Positions 18,404-27,266 of a stretch of DNA of 64,000 bases are shown here, in pieces. Location: NCBI RefSeq assembly GCF_036924525.1, contig NZ_JAZHRU010000001.1:4617001-4681000 (forward strand). Direction: 5' to 3'. Both the position numbers and the translations under genes were made by a program. The DNA is from Bradyrhizobium sp. AZCC 1719 (lineage in GTDB: Bacteria; Pseudomonadota; Alphaproteobacteria; Rhizobiales; Xanthobacteraceae). The notes under the pieces are model-generated. The model was not told the DNA's origin. It did no database searches and worked only from the letters and a program-made list of their open reading frames with translations. Position 1 is the stretch's first letter; each line of letters opens with the position of its first letter.

Positions 18404-20419
18404 ATGTTCAAGAGAATTCTGATCGCAAATCGCGGCGAGATCGCCTGCCGGGTCATCAAGACTGCGCGCCGAATGGGGATCGAGACGGTCGCGGTGTATT
18501 CCGAGGCCGACCGCGACGCGCTCCACGTCGAAATGGCTGACAAGGCCGTGCTGATCGGCCCGCCGGCGGCGGCCGAGAGCTATCTGTTGATCGACCGGAT
18601 TATCGACGCCTGCCGCAAGACCGGCGCAGAGGCGGTGCATCCGGGTTATGGCTTTCTTTCCGAGCGCGAGGCGTTTCCGCGCGAACTCGCCAAGGCGGGC
18701 ATCGTCTTCATCGGCCCCAATCCCGGCGCCATTGCCGCGATGGGTGACAAGATCGAATCCAAGAAGGCCGCCGCGAAGGCAAAAGTCTCGACCGTGCCGG
18801 GACATCTCGGTGTGATCGAGGACGAAAAGCACGCGGTGAAGATCGCCGACGAGATCGGCTACCCCGTGATGATCAAGGCCTCCGCCGGCGGCGGCGGCAA
18901 GGGCATGCGGATCGCGCATTCGAAGAAGGAAGTCGCCGAGGGCTTCAACCTCGCCAAGGCGGAAGCGAAATCCTCGTTCGGCGACGACCGCGTCTTCGTC
19001 GAAAAGTTCATCGTCGATCCGCGCCACATCGAGATACAGGTGCTCGGCGACAAGCATGGCAATGTGATCCATCTTGGCGAGCGCGAATGTTCGATCCAGC
19101 GCCGTAATCAGAAGGTCATCGAGGAAGCGCCGTCGCCGCTGCTCGATGAGACCACCCGCCGCAAGATGGGTGAGCAGGCGGTGGCACTGGCGAAGGCGGT
19201 GAATTACGATTCGGCCGGCACCGTCGAATTCGTCGCCGGCCAGGACAAGAGCTTTTACTTCCTGGAGATGAACACCCGTCTGCAGGTCGAGCATCCCGTC
19301 ACCGAACTCGTCACGGGCATCGACCTGGTCGAGCAGATGATCAGGGTCGCAGCCGGCGAGAAGCTTTCCATCGCTCAGAAGGATGTCACGCTGACCGGCT
19401 GGGCCGTGGAATCGCGCGTCTATGCCGAGGATCCGTTCCGCAACTTCCTGCCGTCGATCGGCCGGCTGGTGAAATACCGGCCGCCGGCTGAAGCGAGCCA
19501 GGACGGCGTCACCATCCGCAACGACACCGGTGTGCAAGAGGGCGGCGAGATCTCGATCCATTACGATCCGATGATTGCCAAGCTCGTGACGCACGCGCCG
19601 TCACGAGCCGCCGCGATCGAGGCACAGGCCACGGCGCTCGACGCGTTCTACGTCGACGGCATCCGTCACAACATTCCGTTCCTGTCAGCGCTGATGAACC
19701 ATCCGCGCTGGCGCGAGGGCAAACTTTCCACCGGCTTCATATCAGAGGAATTTCCAAAAGGGTTTTCGGCGCATCCGCCGGAAGGCGAGATCGCGCGGCG
19801 GTTGGCCGCCGTGGGTGCCGCGATCGATCACGTGCTCGGCGAGCGCAAGCGCCAGATTTCCGGTCAGTTGACCGGCCGCCTGGTGCAGCGTGAACGCCGG
19901 CGCGCGGTGTGGCTCGGCCGCGACGAAATCGCGCTGGACGTGGCACGCGAGGCCGACGGCATCGCGGTGCGTTTCATCGGCGCCGATGGCATGCCGGGCA
20001 ATCCGCACAACCTGATCTCGGCCTGGACGCCGGGCGAGCCGGTCTGGCACGGCACCATCGACGGCCACTTGGTCGCAATGCAGGTACGCGCAATCCCGAA
20101 CGGCTTCCGCCTCGCGCACCAGGGCTTTGAAGTTGCAGTCAACGTCTTCACCGAAAGCGAGGCTGCCGCCGCACGGCTGATGCCGGTGAACTCGGCCGCC
20201 GACACCGGCAAGAAGCTGCTGTGCCCGATGCCCGGGCTCGTGGTGTCGATTGCGGTCGCCGAAGGGCAGGAGGTCAAGTCCGGCGAGACATTGGCCGTGG
20301 TCGAGGCGATGAAGATGCAGAACGTGCTGCGCGCCGAACGCGACGGCACCGTGAAGAAAATCCATGCCGCCGCCGGCGCGACACTGGCGGTGGACGCGCT
20401 GATTTTGGAGTTTGCGTAG
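18404..20419 (+). CDS. pccA: Acetyl/propionyl-CoA carboxylase alpha subunit (biotin carboxylase plus biotin carrier)
   Basis: The ATG at 18404 (MFKRILIANRGEIACRV) gives 671 residues of the PccA/AccA type. The biotin carboxylase part (1-~450) has the ATP-grasp glycine loop KASAGGGGKGMRIA, the bicarbonate/biotin motif ECSIQRRNQK and EMNTRLQVEHPVTE. A linker domain (~460-595) is followed by a biotinyl domain with the biotin-accepting Lys in VEAMKMQN (about residue 637). It carboxylates biotin for a separate beta subunit, probably in propionyl-CoA to methylmalonyl-CoA metabolism. The beta subunit is not in this window. Confidence 0.92.
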   Translation: MFKRILIANRGEIACRVIKTARRMGIETVAVYSEADRDALHVEMADKAVLIGPPAAAESYLLIDRIIDACRKTGAEAVHPGYGFLSEREAFPRELAKAGIVFIGPNPGAIAAMGDKIESKKAAAKAKVSTVPGHLGVIEDEKHAVKIADEIGYPVMIKASAGGGGKGMRIAHSKKEVAEGFNLAKAEAKSSFGDDRVFVEKFIVDPRHIEIQVLGDKHGNVIHLGERECSIQRRNQKVIEEAPSPLLDETTRRKMGEQAVALAKAVNYDSAGTVEFVAGQDKSFYFLEMNTRLQVEHPVTELVTGIDLVEQMIRVAAGEKLSIAQKDVTLTGWAVESRVYAEDPFRNFLPSIGRLVKYRPPAEASQDGVTIRNDTGVQEGGEISIHYDPMIAKLVTHAPSRAAAIEAQATALDAFYVDGIRHNIPFLSALMNHPRWREGKLSTGFISEEFPKGFSAHPPEGEIARRLAAVGAAIDHVLGERKRQISGQLTGRLVQRERRRAVWLGRDEIALDVAREADGIAVRFIGADGMPGNPHNLISAWTPGEPVWHGTIDGHLVAMQVRAIPNGFRLAHQGFEVAVNVFTESEAAAARLMPVNSAADTGKKLLCPMPGLVVSIAVAEGQEVKSGETLAVVEAMKMQNVLRAERDGTVKKIHAAAGATLAVDALILEFA

Positions 20420-20430
20420 ACGCAACCCCT

Positions 20431-20511
20431 GTCATTGCGAGCGCAGCGAAGCAATCCATCGTGCGGCAAAGGAAGTGTGGATTGCTTCGTCGCTGCGCTC
20501 CTCGCAATGAC
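20431..20511. repeat. Dispersed inverted repeat (GTCATTGCGAGCGCAGCGAA type)
   Basis: This is the second copy of the palindrome seen at 2984-3064, between two same-strand genes. The right arm carries two single-base insertions (TTCGTCGCTG and CTCCTCGC) relative to the left arm, so it is decaying. It lies against the ribosome site of the next gene. Confidence 0.85.
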
Positions 20512-20528
20512 GAATGAGGAGCCTCCTG

Positions 20529-21398
20529 ATGGCTTTCCGCAAACGCCGTGAAGCTCTGCGTTCCATCCTCGCCGGCTCCACCTGCATCCGGCCAGGATCG
20601 GTCTATGACGCGACTTCGATCCGCATTGCGGAAGACCTCGGCTTCGAACTGGGCATGTTCGGCGGCTCGGTGGCCTCGCTGGCCGTTCTCGGCGATCCCG
20701 ATATTGCGCTGATCACGCTGACGGAGCTGGCCGAGCAGATGCGGCGGATGTCGCGCGCTTCGACACTGCCGGTATTGGTCGACGCCGACCACGGCTACGG
20801 CAATGCGCTCAATGTCCGCCGTACCGTGCAGGAACTCGAGGCTGCCGGCGCTGCTGGCCTCACGATCGAGGATACACTCTTGCCGCAGGCATTCGGGCAG
20901 GCTGGAACGCAATTGATTCCGCTGGAGGAGGGCGTCGGCAAGATGAAGGCCGCGCTTGATGGCCGCAGCGATCCCTCGCTGGTCATCATGGGCCGCACCG
21001 GCGCCGTGTCCGTCACCGGACTTGACGACGCCATTGGACGAGCGAGGGCGTATGAGGCCACCGGCGTCGATGCGCTGTTCTTCACGGGCATCAAGAGCCG
21101 GGGCGAGCTGGAAGCGATTTCCGCCGCGACGAGATTGCCGATCGTGCTCGGTGGTGCGCCCGAGGACATGACGGCGCTGGATTATCTCGCCGGTCAGCGC
21201 GTGCGGATCGCGTTGCAGGGCCACGCGCCATTCGCCGCCGCCACGCAGGCCGTCTACCAGACGCTGAAGGCGTTGCGTGAGGGAACCTCGCCGAAAAATT
21301 TGAACAGCCTTGCATCTGCCGAGTTGACCAGCCGGGCCATGCGCGATGCCGAAATAAAGGCGCGCGCTGGCGCATTTCTCGGGTTGAAGAATAAATGA
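20529..21398 (+). CDS. Isocitrate lyase/PEP mutase superfamily protein, oxaloacetate decarboxylase-like
   Basis: The start at ATG 20529 follows GAGGAGCC. The 289-residue barrel has the superfamily metal-site text [17 protein letters not shown] and the substrate-loop region [15 protein letters not shown]. This pattern, with an extended C-terminal helix, is that of the PA4872-type oxaloacetate decarboxylases rather than true isocitrate lyase, which has a KKCGH motif that is absent here. It would convert oxaloacetate to pyruvate and CO2. The stop overlaps the start of the acylphosphatase gene by four bases. Confidence 0.82.
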   Translation: MAFRKRREALRSILAGSTCIRPGSVYDATSIRIAEDLGFELGMFGGSVASLAVLGDPDIALITLTELAEQMRRMSRASTLPVLVDADHGYGNALNVRRTVQELEAAGAAGLTIEDTLLPQAFGQAGTQLIPLEEGVGKMKAALDGRSDPSLVIMGRTGAVSVTGLDDAIGRARAYEATGVDALFFTGIKSRGELEAISAATRLPIVLGGAPEDMTALDYLAGQRVRIALQGHAPFAAATQAVYQTLKALREGTSPKNLNSLASAELTSRAMRDAEIKARAGAFLGLKNK

Positions 21399-21694
21399 GC
21401 GATGCAATTCGTCATGTCACAATAAGCGGCCGGGTGCAGGGCGTCGGCTATCGCGCCTGGGTCGACGACACGGCACGGGCGCGCGATCTCGAAGGCTGGG
21501 TGCGCAACCGCAGGGACGGCCGTGTCGAGGCGTTGTTCGCAGGTCCCGCGGAGCCGGTGACCGCGATGATCTCGGCTTGCCGGCGAGGGCCGTCATCGGC
21601 CCGGGTCGAGGCGGTACAGGACGACGCCGGCAATCCCGAGATGCTGAAGCTGCGGCGCGCAGGAGAGCGGTTCTCGGTGCTGCCGACGATATAA
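21395..21694 (+). CDS. acyP: Acylphosphatase
   Basis: This is a 99-residue acylphosphatase with the phosphate-binding loop [11 protein letters not shown] (Arg in GYR) and the catalytic Asn in [13 protein letters not shown]. It hydrolyses acyl phosphates in the cytoplasm. The ATGA overlap with the upstream gene implies translational coupling. The pairing of these two genes suggests a shared transcript and not necessarily a shared pathway. Confidence 0.9.
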   Translation: MSDAIRHVTISGRVQGVGYRAWVDDTARARDLEGWVRNRRDGRVEALFAGPAEPVTAMISACRRGPSSARVEAVQDDAGNPEMLKLRRAGERFSVLPTI

Positions 21695-21824
21695 CGTCGG
21701 TGCCTGTTTGAACTGGGGCCCGCTCTCGGAGCCTCCGAGCTTGACCGACCGAGTCGCCAATGGCCTCTTCGAAGATCGAACGCGCAGAGCAGATATCAAT
21801 TATCCGACTGGGTGGAGACGGGCG

Positions 21825-22196
21825 ATGGACATTCGATCGACGCTGGCGGGTTTATGTGATGCCTTCAACGCGCACGATCTTGATCGCATCATGGCATTCT
21901 TTTCTGACGATTGCGTCCTGGAGATGCCGCGGGGAAGCGAGCCTTGGGGGACTCGTTTCGAGGGCAAACGGAACGTAAGAGAAGCGCTGGCAACACGCTT
22001 CGAAGGCCTACCTGACGTCCACTACGGCAACGATGAGCATTTTGTGGATCCGACTGCCGAGACCGGCATCTCAAAATGGACCCTCACAGGCACCACCCGC
22101 GAGGGCACGAGAAAGGAGGTCCGAGGTTGTGACTTCTACACGTTTCGCAACGGGAAGGTGATCCGCAAGGACTCCTATTGGAAAATCGTGGAATAG
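21825..22196 (+). CDS. SnoaL/NTF2-like fold protein
   Basis: The ATG at 21825 (MDIRSTLAGLCDAFNAHDLD), with GGTGGAGACGGGCG upstream, gives 123 residues. The layout is that of the SnoaL-like cone fold: an N-terminal helix with AFNAHDLDRIMAFFSDDCVLE, a central ALATRFEGLPDV, and beta strands ending in GCDFYTFRNGKVIRKDSYWK. Members include isomerases, hydratases and ligand carriers. The substrate is unknown. Confidence 0.82.
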   Translation: MDIRSTLAGLCDAFNAHDLDRIMAFFSDDCVLEMPRGSEPWGTRFEGKRNVREALATRFEGLPDVHYGNDEHFVDPTAETGISKWTLTGTTREGTRKEVRGCDFYTFRNGKVIRKDSYWKIVE

Positions 22197-22261
22197 GTCC
22201 GGGTGTTGGCTTTTCGCGTCCAGCAAAGCGGATATCGAGCCTTGCGTCATAGCTGTTCAAA

Positions 22262-22367
22262 CATCCTCATCCTGAGGAGCCCGCAAAGCGGGCGTCTCGA
22301 AGGATGTAGGCCACAGACGGGGCCTCATGGTTCGAGACGCGCTTCGCGCTCCTCACCATGAGGGGCC
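22262..22367. repeat. Dispersed intergenic repeat (CCTCATCCTGAGGAGC type)
   Basis: CATCCTCATCCTGAGGAGC at the left is echoed by GCTCCTCACCATGAGG at the right, with inner palindromes (CCCGCAAAGCGGG, GCGCTTCGCGC). This is another repeat family recognisable between Bradyrhizobium genes. It separates two convergent genes. Confidence 0.7.
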
Positions 22368-22380
22368 TATGACGCCGTAG

Positions 22381-24330
22381 CTAATGCGCCCGTTCGCCCG
22401 GCGCGAACTCGCCATCGTACTGGATGGAGGCGCTGTCGACATATTGCAAGTCGACTGAGGAATACACAATGCTGCGATTGCGGCCGAGGCGCTTTGCCTC
22501 GTAGAGGGCGGTGTCGGCTTCTCCCACCAGCGCGGCCTCGTCGATTGTCGAACGGGTTTTTGCGGCAACGCCTGCGCTGATGGTGATGTAGCCGCGGCTC
22601 GAGGCCGTATTCGGAATGCCGAGCGCCCGAACCGTCAACCGGATGGCTTCGGCAACCTTCATTGCATCGTCTTCCGAGCTGTTCGGCAGCACGACGGCGA
22701 ATTCCTCGCCGCCATAGCGCGCGGACAGGCCTGACGTGTTGTCGGTCGCATTGCCGATGGCTTTCGCAACCGCCTGCAGGCAACGGTCGCCGGCCTGATG
22801 CCCGTAGGTGTCGTTGTAGCCCTTGAAATTGTCGATATCGAACAGCAGCACCGAAATCTCTTCGCAGGCTTCGTATTCGCGCCGCAGGAAGCCATCGAAG
22901 GTGCGGCGGTTGGTGAGCCCGGTCAGCCCGTCGGTCGCGGCAAGCTGGGTGAGGCGGCGGTTGAGTTGGGTCAGCTCATCCTCCATCCGCTTCCGTTCAG
23001 TCACATCGCGGATGACACAGAGGAATTCCGTCCGCGCCGGGTCGCTGGTTGCGGAGGCCATCTTGAACTTGCTTTCCACCCACGCCAGCGTCCCGTCGCC
23101 ACGATAGTGCCGAAACACGACCGTGCTGACGCTATCGGCGGCGTCGAGCCGAATGGTCGCCGCTTTGACGCTCTCCCTGTCGTCGGGATGGACCAGGTCG
23201 AAGCATGACTTGCCGAGCAGGTCCTTTGGACGCAATCCCAGCACCGGCTCGGCCGATCGGGAAACATAGCGGAGCAGGCTGTTGGCATCGATGAGGATGA
23301 TGATATCGGCGATGTTGTTGGCCAGCAGGCGATAATGCGCCTCGCGTTCGCGCAGCGCGCGCTCCGTCTTGCTGCGGAAGCGGAACTGCAGGGCAACCAA
23401 CGCCGCCAGCATCAGGATCATGCAGAGCAGCACGCCGGCGACGATGGCGTCGGTTCGCAAGCCCTTCCACCATTCGGAGAGCAGCCAGTCTTCCGATATG
23501 GCCACCGTGACCACCATCGGGTAGTGCGGCGTCACCTCATAGCCAAGGTGCTTCACGATGCCGTCGAACGGCGAGATGATCTTGTAGTATCCGACAGAGC
23601 TTTGCTTGAGATGCTTCCTGAACAGGTCGGTCTTGGAGAGATCCGTGCTCTTGTCCGACTGCGGCCAGCGCAACAGGAGCGCGCCATCATTCCGTATCAG
23701 GCTGATGCCGCCGTCGGGGCCAAGCTGAAATGTCCGGTAGAAGTTATTGAAGTAATCCTTGTCGATCGCTGCGGCGACGACCCCGCCAAAGCTGCCGTCG
23801 AGCTTGGTGATGCGTTTCGAAAGAACGATCATGGAGGATCGCTCGTCCGCGCGGGACTGCATCAGTTCGCTGATCCGAAGCGCGCTGTCTGGTTTGTCAC
23901 GATGGTAGGCGAAATAGCTGCGATCCGAGATGGTATGGCGCGGTGTCTCCGTCAATGACGAATAGGTCCAGTTGCCCTTGGCATCGGCGGCGCCGATGCT
24001 CCGCAATTGGGGCAGCGTTTTCGCCGTTTCAGCGAGGTATCTGTTGAACCGGTCCGGATCGGGATCCCTGTATTTCAGCAAGTCGACCATCCCGCCCATC
24101 GCGATATCGACCGCCTGGATGGTGTGCGAGGCATGCTCGGAAAGCGAATGCGCGAGGTTCTGGATCTCGGACCTGCCGCTCGCCAGCGCCGCCTTCTTGG
24201 CGTCGAGCACCTTCCAGGCCATGACGCCGAGGATGCAGGCGGTCATGACCAGCGCAAAGGCGATGACCATGGCCGTCGATGTCACCCGCCGCAGCGGCCC
24301 GCCGGGGTCTGGGGGATTTCGATGGGGCAT
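22381..24330 (-). CDS. Membrane diguanylate cyclase with double-Cache sensor and PAS
   Basis: This is a 649-residue protein. A membrane helix (~20-40) is followed by a periplasmic dCache-type domain (~45-295, containing DRSYFAYHRDKPDSALRIS), a second helix (~300-325), a PAS domain (~340-455) and a GGDEF domain (~475-635). The cyclase site reads ARYGGEEFAVVL, intact. The upstream RxxD-like inhibitory site cannot be assigned with confidence. It makes cyclic di-GMP in response to a small ligand outside the inner membrane. No EAL domain is present. Confidence 0.92.
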   Translation of the reverse strand: MPHRNPPDPGGPLRRVTSTAMVIAFALVMTACILGVMAWKVLDAKKAALASGRSEIQNLAHSLSEHASHTIQAVDIAMGGMVDLLKYRDPDPDRFNRYLAETAKTLPQLRSIGAADAKGNWTYSSLTETPRHTISDRSYFAYHRDKPDSALRISELMQSRADERSSMIVLSKRITKLDGSFGGVVAAAIDKDYFNNFYRTFQLGPDGGISLIRNDGALLLRWPQSDKSTDLSKTDLFRKHLKQSSVGYYKIISPFDGIVKHLGYEVTPHYPMVVTVAISEDWLLSEWWKGLRTDAIVAGVLLCMILMLAALVALQFRFRSKTERALREREAHYRLLANNIADIIILIDANSLLRYVSRSAEPVLGLRPKDLLGKSCFDLVHPDDRESVKAATIRLDAADSVSTVVFRHYRGDGTLAWVESKFKMASATSDPARTEFLCVIRDVTERKRMEDELTQLNRRLTQLAATDGLTGLTNRRTFDGFLRREYEACEEISVLLFDIDNFKGYNDTYGHQAGDRCLQAVAKAIGNATDNTSGLSARYGGEEFAVVLPNSSEDDAMKVAEAIRLTVRALGIPNTASSRGYITISAGVAAKTRSTIDEAALVGEADTALYEAKRLGRNRSIVYSSVDLQYVDSASIQYDGEFAPGERAH

Positions 24331-24521
24331 TCCGTGCCTTGATTGCCGCGCCGGACCTTGTTGCTGGCAGCGTGCGAGCGGAGTCTAAGACGCGACCGGT
24401 ACTGGGCGGTTAACGAGCTGACCGGGAAAACACGGAAATTATGAACCCAAGTTCCATTTCTGGAACCCGGACTCTTGGGAAGCCTGGCGCGCGGATCAGG
24501 TCCTCCAAACCGCAAGAGGCC

Positions 24522-24550
24522 TTGACAGCCGCACAGTAACGTCAGATATT
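24522..24550 (+). promoter_or_regulatory. Sigma70-type promoter giving a leaderless transcript
   Basis: TTGACA at 24522-24527 (perfect -35), a 17-base spacer, then GATATT at 24545-24550 (-10, 4 of 6). Transcription starting ~7 bases beyond the -10 would begin at the ATG at 24557, so the mRNA would have little or no leader. Confidence 0.6.
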
Positions 24551-24566
24551 TCTGTCATGACAGAAA
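24549..24566. promoter_or_regulatory. Perfect 18-bp palindrome over the GbsR/MarR start codon (likely auto-operator)
   Basis: TTTCTGTCATGACAGAAA reads the same on both strands, overlaps the -10 element and is centred on the start codon of the regulator gene. MarR/GbsR repressors bind palindromes of this size, so autorepression is the natural reading. That is inference from position. Confidence 0.6.
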
Positions 24567-25114
24567 AGACCGACAAAAAGAAACTCTCGGCCGTGGTCGA
24601 ACGGTTCATCCTGCACTGGGGCGACATGGGGGACGAGTGGGGCGTCAACCGCTCGGTCAGCCAGATCCACGGTCTGCTGTATCTCGCCGAGGCGCCGATG
24701 ACCGCGGAGGATATCGCCGAGACGCTCGGCATGGCGCGATCCAACGTGTCCAATTCCATCAAGGAGCTGCTGGCCTGGAATTTGATCCGGCGGGTGCCGA
24801 TTCTCGGCGACCGGCGCGATCATTTCGAGGCGGAGACCGACATCTGGGAGGTGGCGGCGCGGATCGCCGCCCGCCGCAAGGAGCGCGAGATCGATCCGGC
24901 CATCGATGCGTTGCGCGCCTGCGTTTCCGACGCCGCTGACGATCCGACCATCAGCCCGGTCGCGGCCAAGCGGCTGAAGGAAATGCTGACTTTCACCGAA
25001 CTGGTCGACCGTTGGTACACGCAGATGCTCAACGTGCCGCGGCCGAGGCTGGTCGCGCTGATCAAGCTTGGCGAGAAGATCGTCAGCTTCTTGCCGGCGG
25101 GGAAGTCCAAATAG
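24557..25114 (+). CDS. GbsR/MarR-family transcriptional regulator
   Basis: The 185-residue protein has a winged-helix DNA-binding region at ~30-95 (GVNRSVSQIHGLLYLAEAPM, then IAETLGMARSNVSNSIKELL). A long helical tail carries dimer contacts. The GVNRSVSQIHGLLY segment is diagnostic of the GbsR-like branch of the MarR superfamily. It heads an operon with the DUF4166 and SDR genes and probably controls them and itself through the palindrome at its start. Confidence 0.9.
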   Translation: MTEKTDKKKLSAVVERFILHWGDMGDEWGVNRSVSQIHGLLYLAEAPMTAEDIAETLGMARSNVSNSIKELLAWNLIRRVPILGDRRDHFEAETDIWEVAARIAARRKEREIDPAIDALRACVSDAADDPTISPVAAKRLKEMLTFTELVDRWYTQMLNVPRPRLVALIKLGEKIVSFLPAGKSK

Positions 25115-25142
25115 GGGCAGAGGGGCAGAGCAGGAGCGTGTG

Positions 25143-25808
25143 ATGGTGTCCACAAGAGTACCCAGGTTTCCCGCAACGCCTGCCTCGAACACTATCCTGC
25201 TCGACGACCACCGCTTCCACGATCTGTTGCCCGACGAGGAGTGGGGCCGACTGCCTCTGGCGATCTGGCGGCGATTTTCAAAGCGTTTTGCCGATGGCGA
25301 AACCGTTGTCTATGTCGGCACGGTGGAGGAGGCGAGTTTTAGCCGCGCCGGCTGGTGGCTGGCGCAGCTTGCGCGCATGATCGGAGGGCCGTTTCCGCTA
25401 TGCACCGAGACCGGCGTCTCGATGGCCGTGATGGTGACCGAAGATGCGGCGAGCGGCGGCCAGATCTGGACCCGGATCTGCGCGCGCAGCAACGGCTTTC
25501 CACAGGTCATTCACTCGGCGAAACGGTTCGCCGGGCCTACCGGGCTGGAAGAATATGTCGGCTACGGCGTCAGCATGGCGTTGCGCATTGCCGTCGAACA
25601 CGAAGCCCTGGTGTTTCGCAGCGTCGACTATTCCGTGCAGATCGGGCCGGTGCGGTTGCCGCTGCCGCCCTGGCTCACGCCCGGCGATCTCACCGTGACT
25701 CATTCCGACCTCGGCGGCGGCACGTTCCGCTTCACGCTCGAGATCGTTCACCCGCGCCTTGGCAGGCTCATTCGTCAGTCCGCCATGTTCATGGAGGCCG
25801 CATCATGA
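25143..25808 (+). CDS. DUF4166-like protein, 221 aa
   Basis: Starts at ATG 25143, 28 bases after the regulator stop. The sequence (LWRRFSKRFADGETVVYVGT, then LARMIGGPFPLCTETGVSMAVM, then IWTRICARSNGFPQVIHSAK) fits the DUF4166 family, which is usually found next to or fused with SDR-type epimerases and YndJ-like proteins. The function is unknown; a START/lipocalin-like ligand-binding fold is possible. Its stop overlaps the next start by four bases. Confidence 0.75.
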   Translation: MVSTRVPRFPATPASNTILLDDHRFHDLLPDEEWGRLPLAIWRRFSKRFADGETVVYVGTVEEASFSRAGWWLAQLARMIGGPFPLCTETGVSMAVMVTEDAASGGQIWTRICARSNGFPQVIHSAKRFAGPTGLEEYVGYGVSMALRIAVEHEALVFRSVDYSVQIGPVRLPLPPWLTPGDLTVTHSDLGGGTFRFTLEIVHPRLGRLIRQSAMFMEAAS

Positions 25809-27241
25809 CGTCGTTGCTTTGGATCCTGATCGCCATTCAGGTCGTGATGGGCGTGTTCGACACGTTCTACCACCATGAGCTGACCGAGCGGCTCGCATGG
25901 CGACCATCGCAGCGCTATGAGCTGCAGCTTCATGCGTTGCGCAACATGCTCTACGCGCTTCTGTTCCTGGTGCTGGGCTGGCTGGAAGTGCACGGCGTCT
26001 TCGCCATGCTGATCGTCGTGGTGCTGGTTGCGGAAATCGTGATCACGCTGATGGATTTCGTCGAGGAGGACATGAGCCGGAAATTGCCGGCCAGCGAACG
26101 CATCAATCATACGCTGCTCGCGATCAATTACGGCGCCATTCTGGTGCTGCTGCTGCCGGTTCTGATCGGTTGGGCGGCGCAGCCGACCGGCGTCAAATCG
26201 GCTTATACAGGATGGCTCAGCCTGATCGCGGCGGCTGCGGCCGTCGGCGCTGCCCTGTGCGGGCTGCGCGATTTCACCGCGTCAAAGCGTCTGTCGCGAA
26301 TGACGAGTGCGCCGGCGGCAAGCCTGGTCGAAAAACTGCCCGACCGGCAGACGGTGCTGGTCACCGGCGCTACCGGCTTCATTGGCAGTCGCCTGGTGGC
26401 AGGCCTGAGCGGGGCAGGGCATCAGGTGATCGCGCTGGTGCGCAATCCCGCCAAGATCGAGATGCTGCCGCCGCCGATCACGCTGATCACGAGCCTCGAC
26501 CAGCTTCCGGCCGACACCCGTATCGATGCGATCGTCAATCTCGCGGGAGAACCGATCGGCAATGGGCTGTGGACCGAAGCCAAGCGCCGCAAAATCCTGG
26601 ATTCCCGCATCAACATGACCGGCGATGTCATCCGCCTGATCGCGCGGCTCGAGCGCAAGCCGACGGTGCTGGTCTCGGGTTCGGCGATCGGCTGGTACGG
26701 GCTCTGGCAGGACCAGGTGCTGACGGAATCGGCCAAGTCGCATGCCTGCTTCAGCCATGAACTCTGCGATGCCTGGGAGAAGGCAGCGCGTCCGGCGGAA
26801 GAGCACGGCGTGCGGGTGGTCTACTTGCGGATCGGCCTCGTGATCGGCACCGACGGCGGCTTCATCACGCGGATGCTGACGCCGTTCGAGTTTGGCCTCG
26901 GCGGGCCGCTCGGTTCGGGCCGGCAGTGGATGTCGTGGATCGAGCGCGACGACCTGATCCGCCTGATCGCCCATGTCATCGCGCGTCCGGAAATCTCAGG
27001 ACCGGTCAACGCGACGGCGCCGATTCCGGTCACCAATCTGAAATTCACCGAAGAACTTGGCCGATGCCTGCGCCGGCCCGCGGTGTTCCGCATTTCCGGT
27101 GGGCTGCTGCGCCGTGTCGGCGGCGATTTCGCCAATGAATTGCTGCTGGGCGGCCAGCGCGTGTTGCCGAACAAGGCGCTCAGCAACGGTTTTGTGTTCC
27201 GGCACGAAACGCTGCGCAGCGCCTTCGAGGCGATCTTGTGA
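25805..27241 (+). CDS. Membrane-domain/NAD-dependent epimerase fusion (TIGR01777-type SDR)
   Basis: The ATG at 25805 overlaps the DUF4166 stop (ATGA). The 478-residue product begins with about four membrane segments (residues ~1-18, 40-60, 60-80 and 95-145, with conserved DTFYHHELTERLAWR). A complete SDR follows: VLVTGATGFIGSRLVAGL (NAD site), SGSAIGWYG (catalytic Ser/Tyr region) and a DUF1731-like C-terminus. SulA/YfcH-type epimerases usually lack the membrane part, so this is a fusion. It probably acts on a lipid-linked substrate at the membrane. Confidence 0.85.
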   Translation: MTSLLWILIAIQVVMGVFDTFYHHELTERLAWRPSQRYELQLHALRNMLYALLFLVLGWLEVHGVFAMLIVVVLVAEIVITLMDFVEEDMSRKLPASERINHTLLAINYGAILVLLLPVLIGWAAQPTGVKSAYTGWLSLIAAAAAVGAALCGLRDFTASKRLSRMTSAPAASLVEKLPDRQTVLVTGATGFIGSRLVAGLSGAGHQVIALVRNPAKIEMLPPPITLITSLDQLPADTRIDAIVNLAGEPIGNGLWTEAKRRKILDSRINMTGDVIRLIARLERKPTVLVSGSAIGWYGLWQDQVLTESAKSHACFSHELCDAWEKAARPAEEHGVRVVYLRIGLVIGTDGGFITRMLTPFEFGLGGPLGSGRQWMSWIERDDLIRLIAHVIARPEISGPVNATAPIPVTNLKFTEELGRCLRRPAVFRISGGLLRRVGGDFANELLLGGQRVLPNKALSNGFVFRHETLRSAFEAIL

Positions 27242-27266
27242 GGAGGGCAGTGGCCCCAGCCAGCCA

